DNA of 44,120 nt from CAYFPO01 sp964345035. Its GTDB lineage: Bacteria; Fidelibacterota; Marinisomatia; SCGC-AAA003-L08; GCA-002704045. The notes beneath the pieces are model-generated. The model did not search any database. It saw only the letters and a list, made by a program, of their open reading frames with translations, and was not told the origin of the DNA. The position numbers and the translations under genes are program-made. Positions 18,266 through 27,604 of the stretch are shown one piece after another. The first letter of the stretch is position 1. Each line of letters opens with the position of its first letter. Location of the stretch: assembly GCA_964345035.1 (NCBI GenBank), contig CAYFPO010000019.1, positions 1-44,120 on the forward strand. Reading direction: 5' to 3'.

Positions 18266-19389
18266 AAATATTAGATAATATAGATCAGCAGTTAATGATT
18301 GTAATTCTGATACTCGTATGTTCAGGGATGGTAATGCTATACAGCGCCAGCAGTGCAGTTGCAAATTACGAATTTTCAAATGATACTTATTTTCTATTCA
18401 AACATCTGGCAAGAATCTCAATTGGACTGATATTTATGTTCAGTTGTATGTTCCTCAATTACAGGAATTACAAATATGCTGCATTTTACATTTTAATATT
18501 TTCATTTATTTTAATAATTATTGGGCATTTTTTAACTCCTGCGGGGCAACATGCCAGATGGATCATTATTGGCGGTAGAAACTGGCTCACAACATCAGAT
18601 GTTGCAAGGATTGCATTAATTATTTTCACTGCGTGGTATCTGGAAAAATCATACAGACATATACATCAATTTAAAAACGGTTTACTTCCTTTTTTGATGG
18701 CAATTGGCATAGTTCTTGCAGCGATTGCTGTCCAGCCAGATTTCAGCACTGCTGCAACTGTAGGATTGATCTTGGTAGTCATGGCATTTCTGGGAGGAGC
18801 ACGCTTAAAACATCTCCTTCTTGTTTTTTCTGTATTAGTTCCACTTGCATTTGTATCATTACGGTATAATGAATCTCAGTGGATTCGAATTACCAGTTGG
18901 TTAAACAAAAGTGAGAACATCCTGAGTTCAAATTGGCAATCATATCAGGGAATGGCTGGATTGGGCTATGGCGGTTTTATGGGACAAGGATTGGGAAACA
19001 GTGTAATAAAACAACCGGGATTTTGCCCGGAAGTTCAAACCGATTTTATATTTTCTGTAATTGGTGAAGAACTTGGATTTTTAGGTGTAACTTTAGTGTT
19101 GATCCTGTTTTTCTGGTTATTCCACAGAGGAATTCAGGTCGCCCGAAACGCACCTGATGCATTTGGAATGTATCTCGCTTTTGGTATTACATTGAATATT
19201 ACCGTGTATGTACTCATTAATATAGGTTATGTTATAGGCCTTCTGCCAACTACCGGACTACCTCTGCCATTCTTTAGTTATGGGGGAAGTCACACATTAT
19301 TTACATTAATTAGCCTGGGAATCCTTTTAAATATTTCAGGACAATCGAAACTTCCTGGATTTAATTGTGGTGCACGGAATTATGTCTAA
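18262..19389 (+). CDS. ftsW: SEDS-family peptidoglycan glycosyltransferase FtsW
   Basis: Polytopic SEDS protein that polymerises lipid II into septal glycan strands together with FtsI. About ten transmembrane helices run through the sequence. Family landmarks are MLYSASSAVA near the N-terminus, QPDFSTAATVG in the middle, the GLGYGGFMGQGLGNS loop, TDFIFSVIGEELGFLG with the functionally important acidic residue, and the end motif TTGLPLPFFSYGGSH. The 375-aa length is normal. It overlaps murD by four bases at its 5' end and murG by eight bases at its 3' end. Cluster position favours FtsW over RodA. Confidence 0.96.
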   Translation: MKILDNIDQQLMIVILILVCSGMVMLYSASSAVANYEFSNDTYFLFKHLARISIGLIFMFSCMFLNYRNYKYAAFYILIFSFILIIIGHFLTPAGQHARWIIIGGRNWLTTSDVARIALIIFTAWYLEKSYRHIHQFKNGLLPFLMAIGIVLAAIAVQPDFSTAATVGLILVVMAFLGGARLKHLLLVFSVLVPLAFVSLRYNESQWIRITSWLNKSENILSSNWQSYQGMAGLGYGGFMGQGLGNSVIKQPGFCPEVQTDFIFSVIGEELGFLGVTLVLILFFWLFHRGIQVARNAPDAFGMYLAFGITLNITVYVLINIGYVIGLLPTTGLPLPFFSYGGSHTLFTLISLGILLNISGQSKLPGFNCGARNYV

Positions 19390-20475
19390 AAATATCCGTG
19401 TTCTCATTGCCGGAGGTGGTACTGGTGGTCATCTGTTCCCTGCTGTCGCAATTGGCGATCAGTTAAAAAAAGATGGTGTTGAGGTGTTGTATATTGGGTC
19501 AAAATACGGTATTGAGTCCAGACTTTTACCGGATAGAGGTGAGTCGCCTGTACTCCTCAATATACGCGGATTTCATCGGACGTTTTCAGTCAAAAATATC
19601 TTAGATAATTTAATTTTCCCATTTCGTGTATTAATTGCGTATTTCAGATCACGAATATTATTGCAAAGATTCAAACCTGATGTAGTTGTTGGTACAGGCG
19701 GATATTCATCCGGACTCCCATTAATAGCAGCAGTTCACTCCCGAATTAAAACTGTAATTCAGGAACAGAACTCTTACCCCGGGTTTACAACCAGAAAACT
19801 TGCATCCAGGGTAGATACAGTATGTATTGGGTTTAAGGAAACTGCAGAATATCTTAAAAAAAAACTTTATTTACAGGAAATCCTGTTCGGGAGGATATTG
19901 TGATTCGTAAAACTTTCAACGGAAAGGATGTTGGTTTGGATTCAAAAAAATTTACAATTTTTATCTCCGGGGGAAGCCAGGGATCTCAACCTATAAATTC
20001 ACATCTACTCAGGAATTTGTCCTTTTACAGAGAACTGAACGCCCAAATAATCTGGCAATGCGGTCACAAAGATTTTAATTATATATCAAAACAGAATTTG
20101 GGTGAATTTATACATGTATTTGATTTTATTAAAGATATGGGAAACATATATTCCATTTCAGATATTGTAATTTCACGGGCGGGCGCTTTATCAGTTTCTG
20201 AAATTCTCGTCTGTGGAAAAGCTTCAATTTTGATTCCTTTTCCCCATGCTGCTGCCAATCATCAACTTAATAATGCTAAAGCAATTACTAATGCCGGTGC
20301 ATCAGTTTTAATCCCCCAAAGAGAGCTGGATTTGGGTGTTTTGGAAGAGACAGTGATGCAATTATATTCAAATCCGGACAAAATTAAACAAATGGAACAG
20401 GCAGCACAAACTATATCAAAACCAAATGCAACCAGAGAAATTGTAGATGAAATTTATAAGCTTATCTCAAAATAA
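19382..20475 (+). CDS. murG: UDP-GlcNAc:lipid I GlcNAc-transferase MurG, interrupted by a -1 frameshift
   Basis: Peripheral membrane GT28 enzyme that makes lipid II. The N-terminal half, from ATG 19382 (MSKNIRVLIAGGGTGGHLFP), reads in one frame to a TGA at 19901-19903; the C-terminal half (from about 19865, LFTGNPVRED then ISGGSQGSQ and SRAGALSVSEI) reads in another. The family motif TGNPVR appears only after the shift. The switch lies at a run of nine A (19856-19864): one extra A in the RNA, or a -1 slip of the ribosome, restores a single protein of about 364 aa, the normal length. The second part could in principle start at GTG 19900, but that would lose TGNPVR. A genuine mutation, programmed or transcriptional slippage, and a homopolymer sequencing error are all open. 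murG is essential, so full-length protein is probably made. Confidence 0.9.
19856..19886 (+). promoter_or_regulatory. Candidate slippage site in murG: A9 run plus downstream hairpin
   Basis: The reading-frame change in murG is located at nine consecutive A (19856-19864), read as AAA AAA AAA in the first frame, which satisfies the A AAA AAA slippery heptamer rule. Eight bases downstream is a perfect inverted repeat, ACAGGA (19873-19878) and TCCTGT (19881-19886), with a loop of only two to four bases. This spacing is within the range seen for -1 frameshift stimulators, but the stem is short and it also encodes the conserved TGNPV residues, so the hairpin may be coincidental. Confidence 0.45.
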
Positions 20476-21848
20476 TGTTTGGCAAAACCAGGCATATTCA
20501 TTTTGTGGGAATCGGCGGCATAGGAATGAGTGGAATGGCTGAGCTGTTACATAATCTTGGTTTTACAGTCAGTGGGTCAGACATGGTAGAATCAGAAAGA
20601 ACACATCATTTGAATTCTATTGGTATAGATGTGAATATTGGACATACAAGTAATCAAATTGGTCAAAGTGATGTTGTCGTTTACTCATCTGCAGTCAGTA
20701 ATCAAAATTCTGAGATTGTGGATGCATTGTCAAAAAATGTCCCGGTCATCAGAAGAGCTGAATTACTGGGAGAATTGTTAAAATTAAAATCTACCAGTAT
20801 CGCAGTTGGGGGTACACACGGTAAAACATCAACTTCATCTATGCTGGGATGTATCTTATCTGAAAGTAAATTGAATCCAACATTAGTTATTGGCGGGATA
20901 GTAAATGAATTTGGTTCGAATTCAATGTATGGAGATGGTGATGTAATAGTGGTTGAAGCTGATGAATTTGACAGAAGTTTTTTATCACTACAACCAACAA
21001 TGGGGTTAATAACAAACCTGGATCTTGAACATTTAGACTGCTATGAAAATTTGGATGATCTTCAAAATGCATTTGCACAATTTGCAAATTCTGTTCCTTT
21101 TTACGGTAAGGTGGCTCTCAATATCGATAATGAAAACACCCTAAAATTGAAATCACTGATAAAAAGGCCGATCATTTCCTTTGGATTTTCAAAGAATGCT
21201 GAGATTCGCGCAACTGCACCAGAATTTGATACTTCAACATCAGAATTTGGATTAATTATTTGTGATAAAGAAGTTGGCAGAATCCAATTAAATGTTCCCG
21301 GAAAACACAATATTTACAATGCTCTCGGGGCAATTTCACTAGCGAGTGAGCTAAATATTCCTCTAAATTTCATTAAAAATGGATTAGCAAAATATTCAGG
21401 TGTGTGGAGAAGATTTGAAATTAAACATAAACTTGAAAATGGAACAATTTTAATTGATGATTATGCCCACCACCCATCAGAAGTCGAAGCGACACTTGAT
21501 GCTGCAAAATTGGGTTGGGATAATAGAATTGTAGCAATTTTTCAACCTCACCTATTTTCCAGAACGAGGGATTTTCATTCGGAATTTGCTAATGCTTTTA
21601 TGAAAGCTGATATGGTTATCATAACAGATATATATCCTGCGAGAGAAAATCCAATTGAAGGAATAACCGGTAATTTGATTATTGAAGATCTTAAAAAATT
21701 GGGGCATAAAAATGCATTGTATATCCCTGATAAGGCTGAAATTTCAAAATTAGCAGAAAACCTCATCCTTCCCGGAGATATTGTTGTTACCATGGGTGCT
21801 GGTGACATCTGGAGGCAGATTGATACTATTTATAATGAATTAAACTAA
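20475..21848 (+). CDS. murC: UDP-N-acetylmuramate:L-alanine ligase MurC
   Basis: First Mur ligase of the pathway, joining L-alanine to UDP-MurNAc. The N-terminal glycine-rich segment VGIGGIGMSGMAE (11-23) and ATP loop VGGTHGKTSTSS (111-122) are MurC-specific variants of the Mur ligase motifs, and DDYAHHPSEVEATL and VFQPHLFSRT-like segments (here IFQPHLFSRTRDF) follow. The 457-aa length is normal. Its ATG shares the A of the murG TAA stop (TAATG), and it is joined to murB in the same way, so all three are expected to be translationally coupled. Confidence 0.97.
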   Translation: MFGKTRHIHFVGIGGIGMSGMAELLHNLGFTVSGSDMVESERTHHLNSIGIDVNIGHTSNQIGQSDVVVYSSAVSNQNSEIVDALSKNVPVIRRAELLGELLKLKSTSIAVGGTHGKTSTSSMLGCILSESKLNPTLVIGGIVNEFGSNSMYGDGDVIVVEADEFDRSFLSLQPTMGLITNLDLEHLDCYENLDDLQNAFAQFANSVPFYGKVALNIDNENTLKLKSLIKRPIISFGFSKNAEIRATAPEFDTSTSEFGLIICDKEVGRIQLNVPGKHNIYNALGAISLASELNIPLNFIKNGLAKYSGVWRRFEIKHKLENGTILIDDYAHHPSEVEATLDAAKLGWDNRIVAIFQPHLFSRTRDFHSEFANAFMKADMVIITDIYPARENPIEGITGNLIIEDLKKLGHKNALYIPDKAEISKLAENLILPGDIVVTMGAGDIWRQIDTIYNELN

Positions 21849-22792
21849 TGAATGATGTGCAGAAAGATCATTTAAAAACTATGGTAACCGGTCAGATATT
21901 TTTTAACGAACCAATGACAAAACACACCACTTTTGGTATTGGGGGTCCTGTGTCAGTATATGTTTATCCAAAAGATAAGCAGGAACTCATCAATATTTTA
22001 CAAACTGCACACAAAGAAAATATTCAAGTTTTTTTTATGGGTTCTGGTACCAATCTTTTGGTAAGTGACTCTGGATTTGATGGAATTGTAATTTCTTTAT
22101 CTAAATCATTTAAAAATTTGAATATATCAAATTCCTTTCTAATAACTTCAGGATCAGGAGTCATGCTTGGTCATTTGGTAAAGGAAGCAATCAAAATGGG
22201 TATTGGTGGTTTGGAGGGTTTAATAGGTGTTCCGGGAACAGTTGGTGGTGCACTGGTAATGAATGCCGGTGCATTTGGCCGTGAAATTTCCAACTATTTC
22301 GTTTCTGCAACTGTAATTACATATCTTGGTGAGGAGAAAACATACACGAAAAATGATATTAAATTTGATTATAGACATTCTACTTTTTCCAGTGATGAAA
22401 TTATTGTCGAAACCTGTTTTCAATGTAAACCGGGTGACCCTGCTGACATTCAACAAGCCAGAGAAAAATCATCAATGAAACGGAAACAAAGTCAACCGCT
22501 TAGGTTCAGGTCTGCAGGAAGTATTTTTAAAAATCCGATAGATGGTCCTGCTGCAGGATATTTAATAGACCAAGCAGGTCTGAAGGGTTGTCGAAAGGGT
22601 GATGCAGAAATCTCAAAAAAACATGCAAATTTCATTATCAATCATGGAACTGCAACTGCCAGTGATGTCATTTTTTTAATTAAAAAGATACAACGAAAAG
22701 TTAAAGAAAAATTTGAGATACTTTTAAAATTGGAAATAAAACTTTTGGGGTTTGAATCACAACAAGGTGAATGTCTATTAAATGCTGCATAA
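21848..22792 (+). CDS. murB: UDP-N-acetylenolpyruvoylglucosamine reductase MurB
   Basis: FAD- and NADPH-dependent reductase that converts UDP-GlcNAc-enolpyruvate to UDP-MurNAc. FAD-binding segments are visible as TTFGIGGP (27-34), GSGTNLLVSD (66-75) and IGVPGTVGGALVMNAGAFG (126-144). The catalytic proton donor is the serine in RSAGSIFKNP (Ser225). The tyrosine-containing insertion of the E. coli type is absent at 314 aa, so it belongs with the shorter (type II-like) enzymes. The start ATG 21848 overlaps the murC stop (TAATG). The 3' end overlaps the most upstream ftsQ start by eleven bases. Confidence 0.96.
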   Translation: MNDVQKDHLKTMVTGQIFFNEPMTKHTTFGIGGPVSVYVYPKDKQELINILQTAHKENIQVFFMGSGTNLLVSDSGFDGIVISLSKSFKNLNISNSFLITSGSGVMLGHLVKEAIKMGIGGLEGLIGVPGTVGGALVMNAGAFGREISNYFVSATVITYLGEEKTYTKNDIKFDYRHSTFSSDEIIVETCFQCKPGDPADIQQAREKSSMKRKQSQPLRFRSAGSIFKNPIDGPAAGYLIDQAGLKGCRKGDAEISKKHANFIINHGTATASDVIFLIKKIQRKVKEKFEILLKLEIKLLGFESQQGECLLNAA

Positions 22793-23555
22793 TTTCCTGA
22801 TGAAATATCGAAATTTCATTTGGTCAGCAATTGGTTGGATTACAATTGCATTAGTCGCGGTTTCAAGCTGGATATATTCAAATCAGAATGGATTATTTTC
22901 ATATTCGACTACACTTATTTCTGGAAATGTATTCTATACTGATGAAGAAATAGTATCTCTCTTAGATATCGAGGATGGTACTTCCATTTTTCTATTACAA
23001 CAGGAAGATATTCAAAACACAGTCAATAATTTGGAATATATTTACACATCAAATATTAGCATTTTACCACCTGCTGCCCTGGTAATCCAAATTTCAGAAA
23101 GATCACCGCTGGTTTATATTAAAAATTCAGAGGATCTTTTTCTTATTGATAATACTGGTAATGTATTGTCAGTAACTGAAAAGGTAAAAAACCATTTTAA
23201 AGCACCCATCATCGAAAAAACAGAATTACAACCATATTCAGATTTATATCAGACCGAATTCAACATAAAAGATTATTCCGGATTGATCAAATTAATTAAA
23301 AGCACAAAAGAATTTTATCCTGAATTTTATAATAAAATTACATTTATAAAACAACTATCGGATGATATTGAATTTTACTACGGCAGAAATGATACACGAA
23401 TATTATTAACAAGAAAAAATGCAATTTCTGAATTGTCTAATATCAGAGAATTTGAAAATGTCATTCGGTCGAAAATGAAATTTGAAAATTATAAATACAT
23501 CGATGCACGAATCCCGGATCAGATTATTGTGAAAGAACGTAGGAAATTCCTTTAA
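22782..23555 (+). CDS. ftsQ: Cell division protein FtsQ/DivIB (POTRA domain)
   Basis: Bitopic divisome protein that bridges early and late division proteins. One transmembrane helix (about 11-31) is followed by a POTRA domain (about 37-107: ISGNVFYTDEEIVSLLDI through ISILPPAALVIQISERSPLVYI) and the FtsQ beta domain. The sequence is divergent but the topology, the POTRA pattern and the place between murB and ftsA agree. Two starts are possible: ATG 22782, which overlaps murB by eleven bases, and ATG 22800; neither has a clear ribosome binding site. The stop codon is followed immediately by the ftsA ATG. Confidence 0.93.
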   Translation: MLHNFLMKYRNFIWSAIGWITIALVAVSSWIYSNQNGLFSYSTTLISGNVFYTDEEIVSLLDIEDGTSIFLLQQEDIQNTVNNLEYIYTSNISILPPAALVIQISERSPLVYIKNSEDLFLIDNTGNVLSVTEKVKNHFKAPIIEKTELQPYSDLYQTEFNIKDYSGLIKLIKSTKEFYPEFYNKITFIKQLSDDIEFYYGRNDTRILLTRKNAISELSNIREFENVIRSKMKFENYKYIDARIPDQIIVKERRKFL

Positions 23556-24806
23556 ATGAGCGACGATAAAAAATTGATCATTTCCGGAATTGATATAGGA
23601 ACTTCCAAGATTGTTGCTCTAATCGCTGGGTGGAGTGAGGATAAACCAATTGAGATCCTTGGGATAGGTACTGCACCATCCACCGGACTAAAGAGGGGAA
23701 TCGTTGTAAATATAAATGATACTGCGAATTCTATCAAAGAAGCAATAGCAGAAGCAGAAAATCAATCTGGTGAAAAAATTGAATCTTGTTATGTAGGCAT
23801 TACTGGTGAACATATACGCGGAATTAACAATACTGGTGTAATAACCGTTTCAAAAAACAACACTGTTCCGCTTGATCAAGAAATCACAAAGTCAGACATC
23901 AATCGAGTGTTAGAACATGCTCAATCCATAACATTGCCGTCAGAACGGAGAATTCTCCATGTACTTTCCCAAGAATTTAAAGTAGATGATCACGATGGAA
24001 TTAAAGATCCGATGGGAATGATCGGTCACCGATTGGAGACTAAAGTACACATAGTAACCAGTGAAGTTACAAAGGAAAAAAATCTCAATGCCTGTTTAGA
24101 GCGTGCAGGAGTTGATGTCATTGACTTTGTCCTTGAACCCCTCGCATCAAGCTATTCAATTCTTGATAAGAATGAAAAGGATTTAGGGGTAGCGTTGATA
24201 GACATAGGAGGAGGTACGACGGATGTAATAGTCTACTCCGAGGGAGGAGTGCGGCAAACTTCAGTTATACCATTAGGAGGCAGAAATATCACTTCGGATA
24301 TAGCTCATGGCGTTCAGACAACACTTGAACAGGCGGAAATGTTAAAGTGTCAATACGGAATGGCAAAGGAAGCATTGGCTAATCCGGATGATAAAATAAC
24401 AGTCCAGGGAATAAATGGTGAAGATTCCAGAACAATAACCCAAAAGGACCTGGCTTCCTTTATTGAACCGCGGATGGAGGAAATATTAATGCTTGCAAAA
24501 TCAGAAATCAGAAAAAGTGATCATCCCGGTGTATTCACTTTCGGAATAAAATTAACTGGTGGTGGATCAATACTTAAAAATTCTGTTGATATTGCAAATG
24601 ATATTTTCCATCAACCTATAAAGATTGGACATCCGCATTTATCCGGTGGAATTTCTGAAAAATTAAATAAACCGGAATTCTCATCGGCAGTCGGACTCAT
24701 TCACTTTGCAGTTGAACACAGAAATGATTATCAAGATCAAAAGGCTGGTTTTGATATGAGCAGTGTGGTTAGAAACATAAAATTATTTTTTAAGGAACTA
24801 TTCTAA
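23556..24806 (+). CDS. ftsA: Cell division protein FtsA
   Basis: Actin-like ATPase that anchors FtsZ filaments to the inner membrane. The nucleotide-binding motifs are present: GIDIGTSKIVALIA (11-24), a phosphate-2 loop in ALIDIGGGTTDVIVYSEGG (about 212-230) and GIKLTGGGSILKN (about 331-343). The SHS2/1C domain is between about 84 and 165. The C-terminus (MSSVVRNIKLFFKELF) is an amphipathic helix with a hydrophobic face and lysines, the expected membrane-targeting sequence. The ATG follows the ftsQ TAA directly, and ftsZ begins 18 bases after the stop. The length of 416 aa is normal. Confidence 0.97.
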   Translation: MSDDKKLIISGIDIGTSKIVALIAGWSEDKPIEILGIGTAPSTGLKRGIVVNINDTANSIKEAIAEAENQSGEKIESCYVGITGEHIRGINNTGVITVSKNNTVPLDQEITKSDINRVLEHAQSITLPSERRILHVLSQEFKVDDHDGIKDPMGMIGHRLETKVHIVTSEVTKEKNLNACLERAGVDVIDFVLEPLASSYSILDKNEKDLGVALIDIGGGTTDVIVYSEGGVRQTSVIPLGGRNITSDIAHGVQTTLEQAEMLKCQYGMAKEALANPDDKITVQGINGEDSRTITQKDLASFIEPRMEEILMLAKSEIRKSDHPGVFTFGIKLTGGGSILKNSVDIANDIFHQPIKIGHPHLSGGISEKLNKPEFSSAVGLIHFAVEHRNDYQDQKAGFDMSSVVRNIKLFFKELF

Positions 24807-24824
24807 TAAAACGAAAGGGGAAAT

Positions 24825-26042
24825 ATGTTATTTGAACCATGTAACTATGCAGACCAAAAAGCCAGAATATTGGTTGTCGGTGTTGGTGGTGCCGGAGGAA
24901 ATGCACTGAATCGGATGATTGAAGACGGTTTAAGCGGTGTGGAATTCGTTGCAATAAATACGGATGCACAGGATTTGGAACAAAATAATTCGCAATCCAA
25001 ACTGCAAATTGGAAAGGAGTTGACCAAGGGACTTGGAGCTGGTGCAAATGCAGAGGTTGGCAGACAGGCATCTGAAGAAAGTAAGGATGCAATTGCAAAG
25101 CTATTGGAGGGTTCCGATATGGTCTTCATCACCGCAGGAATGGGAGGTGGAACTGGAACAGGATCTGCACCCATAATCGCTCAAATTGCAAAAGAGTGCA
25201 ATGCATTGACAGTTGGAGTTGTTACAAAGCCATTTGCTTTTGAAGGCCCCAAACGTGCACAGAGAGCGTACGAGGGGATTAAAGAGCTCAGGAAATGTTG
25301 TGATACACTTTTGGTAATTCCAAATGAAACATTGCTCACAATTACCGATATGACTACATCAGTTCTGGAATCCTTTAAGCTGGCTGACAGTATTCTTCAT
25401 CAAGCAACAAAAGGGATTTCAGATTTAATAAATGTCCCGGGGTTGATCAATCTTGATTTTGCTGATGTTAAAACAGTTATGAAAAACATGGGTGAAGCTA
25501 TCATGGGAACAGGTATTGCCCATGGTGAAGAAAGAGCGATCCTGGCTTCTCAACAGGCAATCAATTCACCACTGCTTCAGGATGTTTGCATTAAAGGTTC
25601 GAAAGGATTGCTTGTGAATATAACAGGTCCTGAGGATATGACTATTCACGAGTTAAATGATGCATCTAATATTATTTATGAAGAGGCAGGTGAAGGGGGG
25701 GCAAATGTCATTCTTGGTTGTGTGATTGATAAAAATCTGAAAGACGAAATTCGGGTGACTGTAATTGCAACAGGACTTGGTAAGCAAATGTCAACAGGTG
25801 AGGAAGATGTGATTGAAAGTCCACTCATCAATATGCGAACAAATAAAAATGACCGATTTCAGGAAATGGATGACGAGGAGATACACTCACGACCTACTTT
25901 TGAAATAAAACGGACTGGAGTTCAACAGGACACACCGGTAGCTGAATCCACAGAAGAAAAAAGTGATATATTAACTTTCAGTGATGATTTGGATGTACCT
26001 GCTTTCATCCGAAACAGAAAACAGGGTCCTACATTGGCATAA
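24825..26042 (+). CDS. ftsZ: Cell division GTPase FtsZ
   Basis: Tubulin-like GTPase forming the Z ring. The N-terminal glycine-rich motif VVGVGGAGGNALNRMI is at 17-32 and the tubulin signature GGGTGTGS at 107-114; the T7 loop appears as NLDFADVKTVM. A flexible acidic linker (about 325-385) precedes the C-terminal peptide DVPAFIRNRK at about 389-398, the usual docking site for FtsA and other partners. The ATG at 24825 has a good ribosome binding site (AAAGGGG, four bases before). It is the last gene of the cluster and is followed by a strong bidirectional terminator. Confidence 0.98.
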   Translation: MLFEPCNYADQKARILVVGVGGAGGNALNRMIEDGLSGVEFVAINTDAQDLEQNNSQSKLQIGKELTKGLGAGANAEVGRQASEESKDAIAKLLEGSDMVFITAGMGGGTGTGSAPIIAQIAKECNALTVGVVTKPFAFEGPKRAQRAYEGIKELRKCCDTLLVIPNETLLTITDMTTSVLESFKLADSILHQATKGISDLINVPGLINLDFADVKTVMKNMGEAIMGTGIAHGEERAILASQQAINSPLLQDVCIKGSKGLLVNITGPEDMTIHELNDASNIIYEEAGEGGANVILGCVIDKNLKDEIRVTVIATGLGKQMSTGEEDVIESPLINMRTNKNDRFQEMDDEEIHSRPTFEIKRTGVQQDTPVAESTEEKSDILTFSDDLDVPAFIRNRKQGPTLA

Positions 26043-26110
26043 GTTGGTTGATAGTTCTAAAATAATATGGAATATCATAAATATATTCCTGAATTTCCCT
26101 TAAAAATATA

Positions 26111-26142
26111 AAAGGCTGTTCCAAATTTGAAACAGCCTTTTA
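26111..26142. terminator. Bidirectional rho-independent terminator between ftsZ and rpmB
   Basis: A perfect 11-bp inverted repeat, AAAAGGCTGTT (26111-26121) and AACAGCCTTTT (26132-26142), encloses a 10-base loop. It has an A tract on one side and a T tract on the other, so it can stop transcripts coming from the dcw cluster on the plus strand and from the rpmB side on the minus strand. It lies between convergent genes, as expected for a shared terminator. Confidence 0.9.
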
Positions 26143-26161
26143 TATTTCGTATAAATTTAAG

Positions 26162-26353
26162 CTAAATAGCTTTTACTACTTTCCCAGATTTTAGGCAGGT
26201 AGTACAGACACGGATTTTCTTGACAACACCATTCAACTGGACTCTCACCCGTTGCAAATTCGGTAGCCATCGCCTTTTATTCCGGTTATGTGCATGACTT
26301 ACATTATATCCGACAATTGGTCCTTTATTACATATTCCACATACTTTAGACAT
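26162..26353 (-). CDS. rpmB: 50S ribosomal protein bL28, four-cysteine (zinc-binding) form
   Basis: Large-subunit ribosomal protein L28. MSKVCGICNKGPIVGYNVSHAHNRNKR and the LQRVRV segment are typical of the family, and the two pairs CGIC and CTTC give the zinc-binding C+ form. Two adjacent ATG codons are available, at 26354-26356 and 26351-26353; the second is chosen because it has the better distance (seven bases) from AAGGA and gives the usual MSKVC N-terminus. It stands alone here, without rpmG, and faces ftsZ across a shared terminator. Confidence 0.95.
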   Translation of the reverse strand: MSKVCGICNKGPIVGYNVSHAHNRNKRRWLPNLQRVRVQLNGVVKKIRVCTTCLKSGKVVKAI

Positions 26354-26452
26354 CATTAATTCCTTAATATTTTGGGGCGAAAATTTACAATGTTTGGAAT
26401 AACAGATTAAAATAAATAATTAATTGTAATCTTATTTGCAAATATCAAATGA

Positions 26453-27604
26453 TTATAACATTATCCGAATCTGCGTTTCACCTGGTTTAGATTTCATCAC
26501 TTTAATCTTTCCCTTATGCAGATCTTCAATAATTCTTCTGGAAAGGCTGAGACCTAATCCCCATCCCCGTTGTTTGGAACTATATCCCGGTTTAAATATA
26601 TCTTTCCAGTTTTTTCTGGGAATTCCCTTTCCATTATCGGTAATATCAATAATAGCTGATTCATTATTTTTTTTCAGACTGATATTTATTTCAGCAGTAT
26701 TCTGATTACAGGCATCGAGAGAATTTTTAATAACATTCTCTATTGCCCAACTGAGTAAAACTCTGTCAGCTTTAACTATAAATTCGTCCCCTTTAGTAAT
26801 TATTATCTTTGCATTGGAATTATTGGGAATCCGTTTTTCTACATAGTGTTTTACTTCATCAACAAGTGAATTTAACTCAATTGTGATTAATTTTGGAGCA
26901 GTTCCAATTTTATAGAAACGATCAGAAATATCACTTAAACGATCGACATCCTCTGTCATAGAACTCAAAAGATCATTATTTTTCTCTCCTTCTTCTTCCA
27001 ACAGATTTAGCCATCCTAGAAGAGAAGATATTGGTGTACCGAGTTGGTGGGCGGTTTCCCGTGCCATTCCTGCCCAAATATAATTTTTTTCGCTATCCCG
27101 AATAATTTTAAATCCCCAGAAACTCAAGAATAGAAATATTATTGCAAATCCAATTTCAAAATAAGGAAGCCATCTCAATTGTGAGACTATTATGGGATCA
27201 CCATAATGGATTCTCCCAATTGTATTTTCTTCCCAATTAACCGGTAAAGGTTCAAATGAGTCATCAATTTTTTCTATATAATCCCACAAAAATGTTTGAA
27301 ATTCGGGATTATCCTCACTTAATTCTGTATGAATATTTTTATACGCATATATTTCATCGTTAAATGTGATGATTACGGGAAAATTTATAGATGGTAACAA
27401 TATATTCAATATTTGCTGAATGTCGCTATCCTCCGAGTGAATTGCCGCTAAATATGCCTGTGCAAGATTTTCAACCTGCATTCTTGCATCCTGCCGTAAT
27501 TCCTTTATCATCATTCCATTTACCCAGAAGATTGCAAAAACAATAATTACTCCGAAAAACAAAAGACCCATTTTTATGCGGCCCGGATGTTTAAAATAGG
27601 TCAT
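26453..27604 (-). CDS. Orphan membrane sensor histidine kinase
   Basis: Two-component sensor kinase. Two membrane helices (about 11-31 and 150-168) frame an extracytoplasmic sensor region of roughly 120 residues with no domain I recognise. The H box is ARETAHQLGTPISS with phospho-accepting His186, followed by the ATPase domain with N box (NVIKNSLDA), G1 (DNGKGIP) and G2 (GWGLGLSLS). There is no HAMP or PAS domain and no receiver domain. No response regulator gene is found anywhere in the window, so it is an orphan. Its ATG overlaps the stop of the YfhO-like gene by four bases (ATGA), placing it at the end of the glycan operon. The variant H box AHQLGTP, rather than HELRTP, is common in the FCB group. 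Confidence 0.93.
   Translation of the reverse strand: MTYFKHPGRIKMGLLFFGVIIVFAIFWVNGMMIKELRQDARMQVENLAQAYLAAIHSEDSDIQQILNILLPSINFPVIITFNDEIYAYKNIHTELSEDNPEFQTFLWDYIEKIDDSFEPLPVNWEENTIGRIHYGDPIIVSQLRWLPYFEIGFAIIFLFLSFWGFKIIRDSEKNYIWAGMARETAHQLGTPISSLLGWLNLLEEEGEKNNDLLSSMTEDVDRLSDISDRFYKIGTAPKLITIELNSLVDEVKHYVEKRIPNNSNAKIIITKGDEFIVKADRVLLSWAIENVIKNSLDACNQNTAEINISLKKNNESAIIDITDNGKGIPRKNWKDIFKPGYSSKQRGWGLGLSLSRRIIEDLHKGKIKVMKSKPGETQIRIML

Noticed and set aside
19900..20475. Separate glycosyltransferase gene starting at GTG 19900 after a short MurG-like gene
   Set aside because: The two parts together make one normal-length MurG, and the conserved TGNPVR motif lies upstream of this GTG in the second frame, so a frameshift fits better than two genes.
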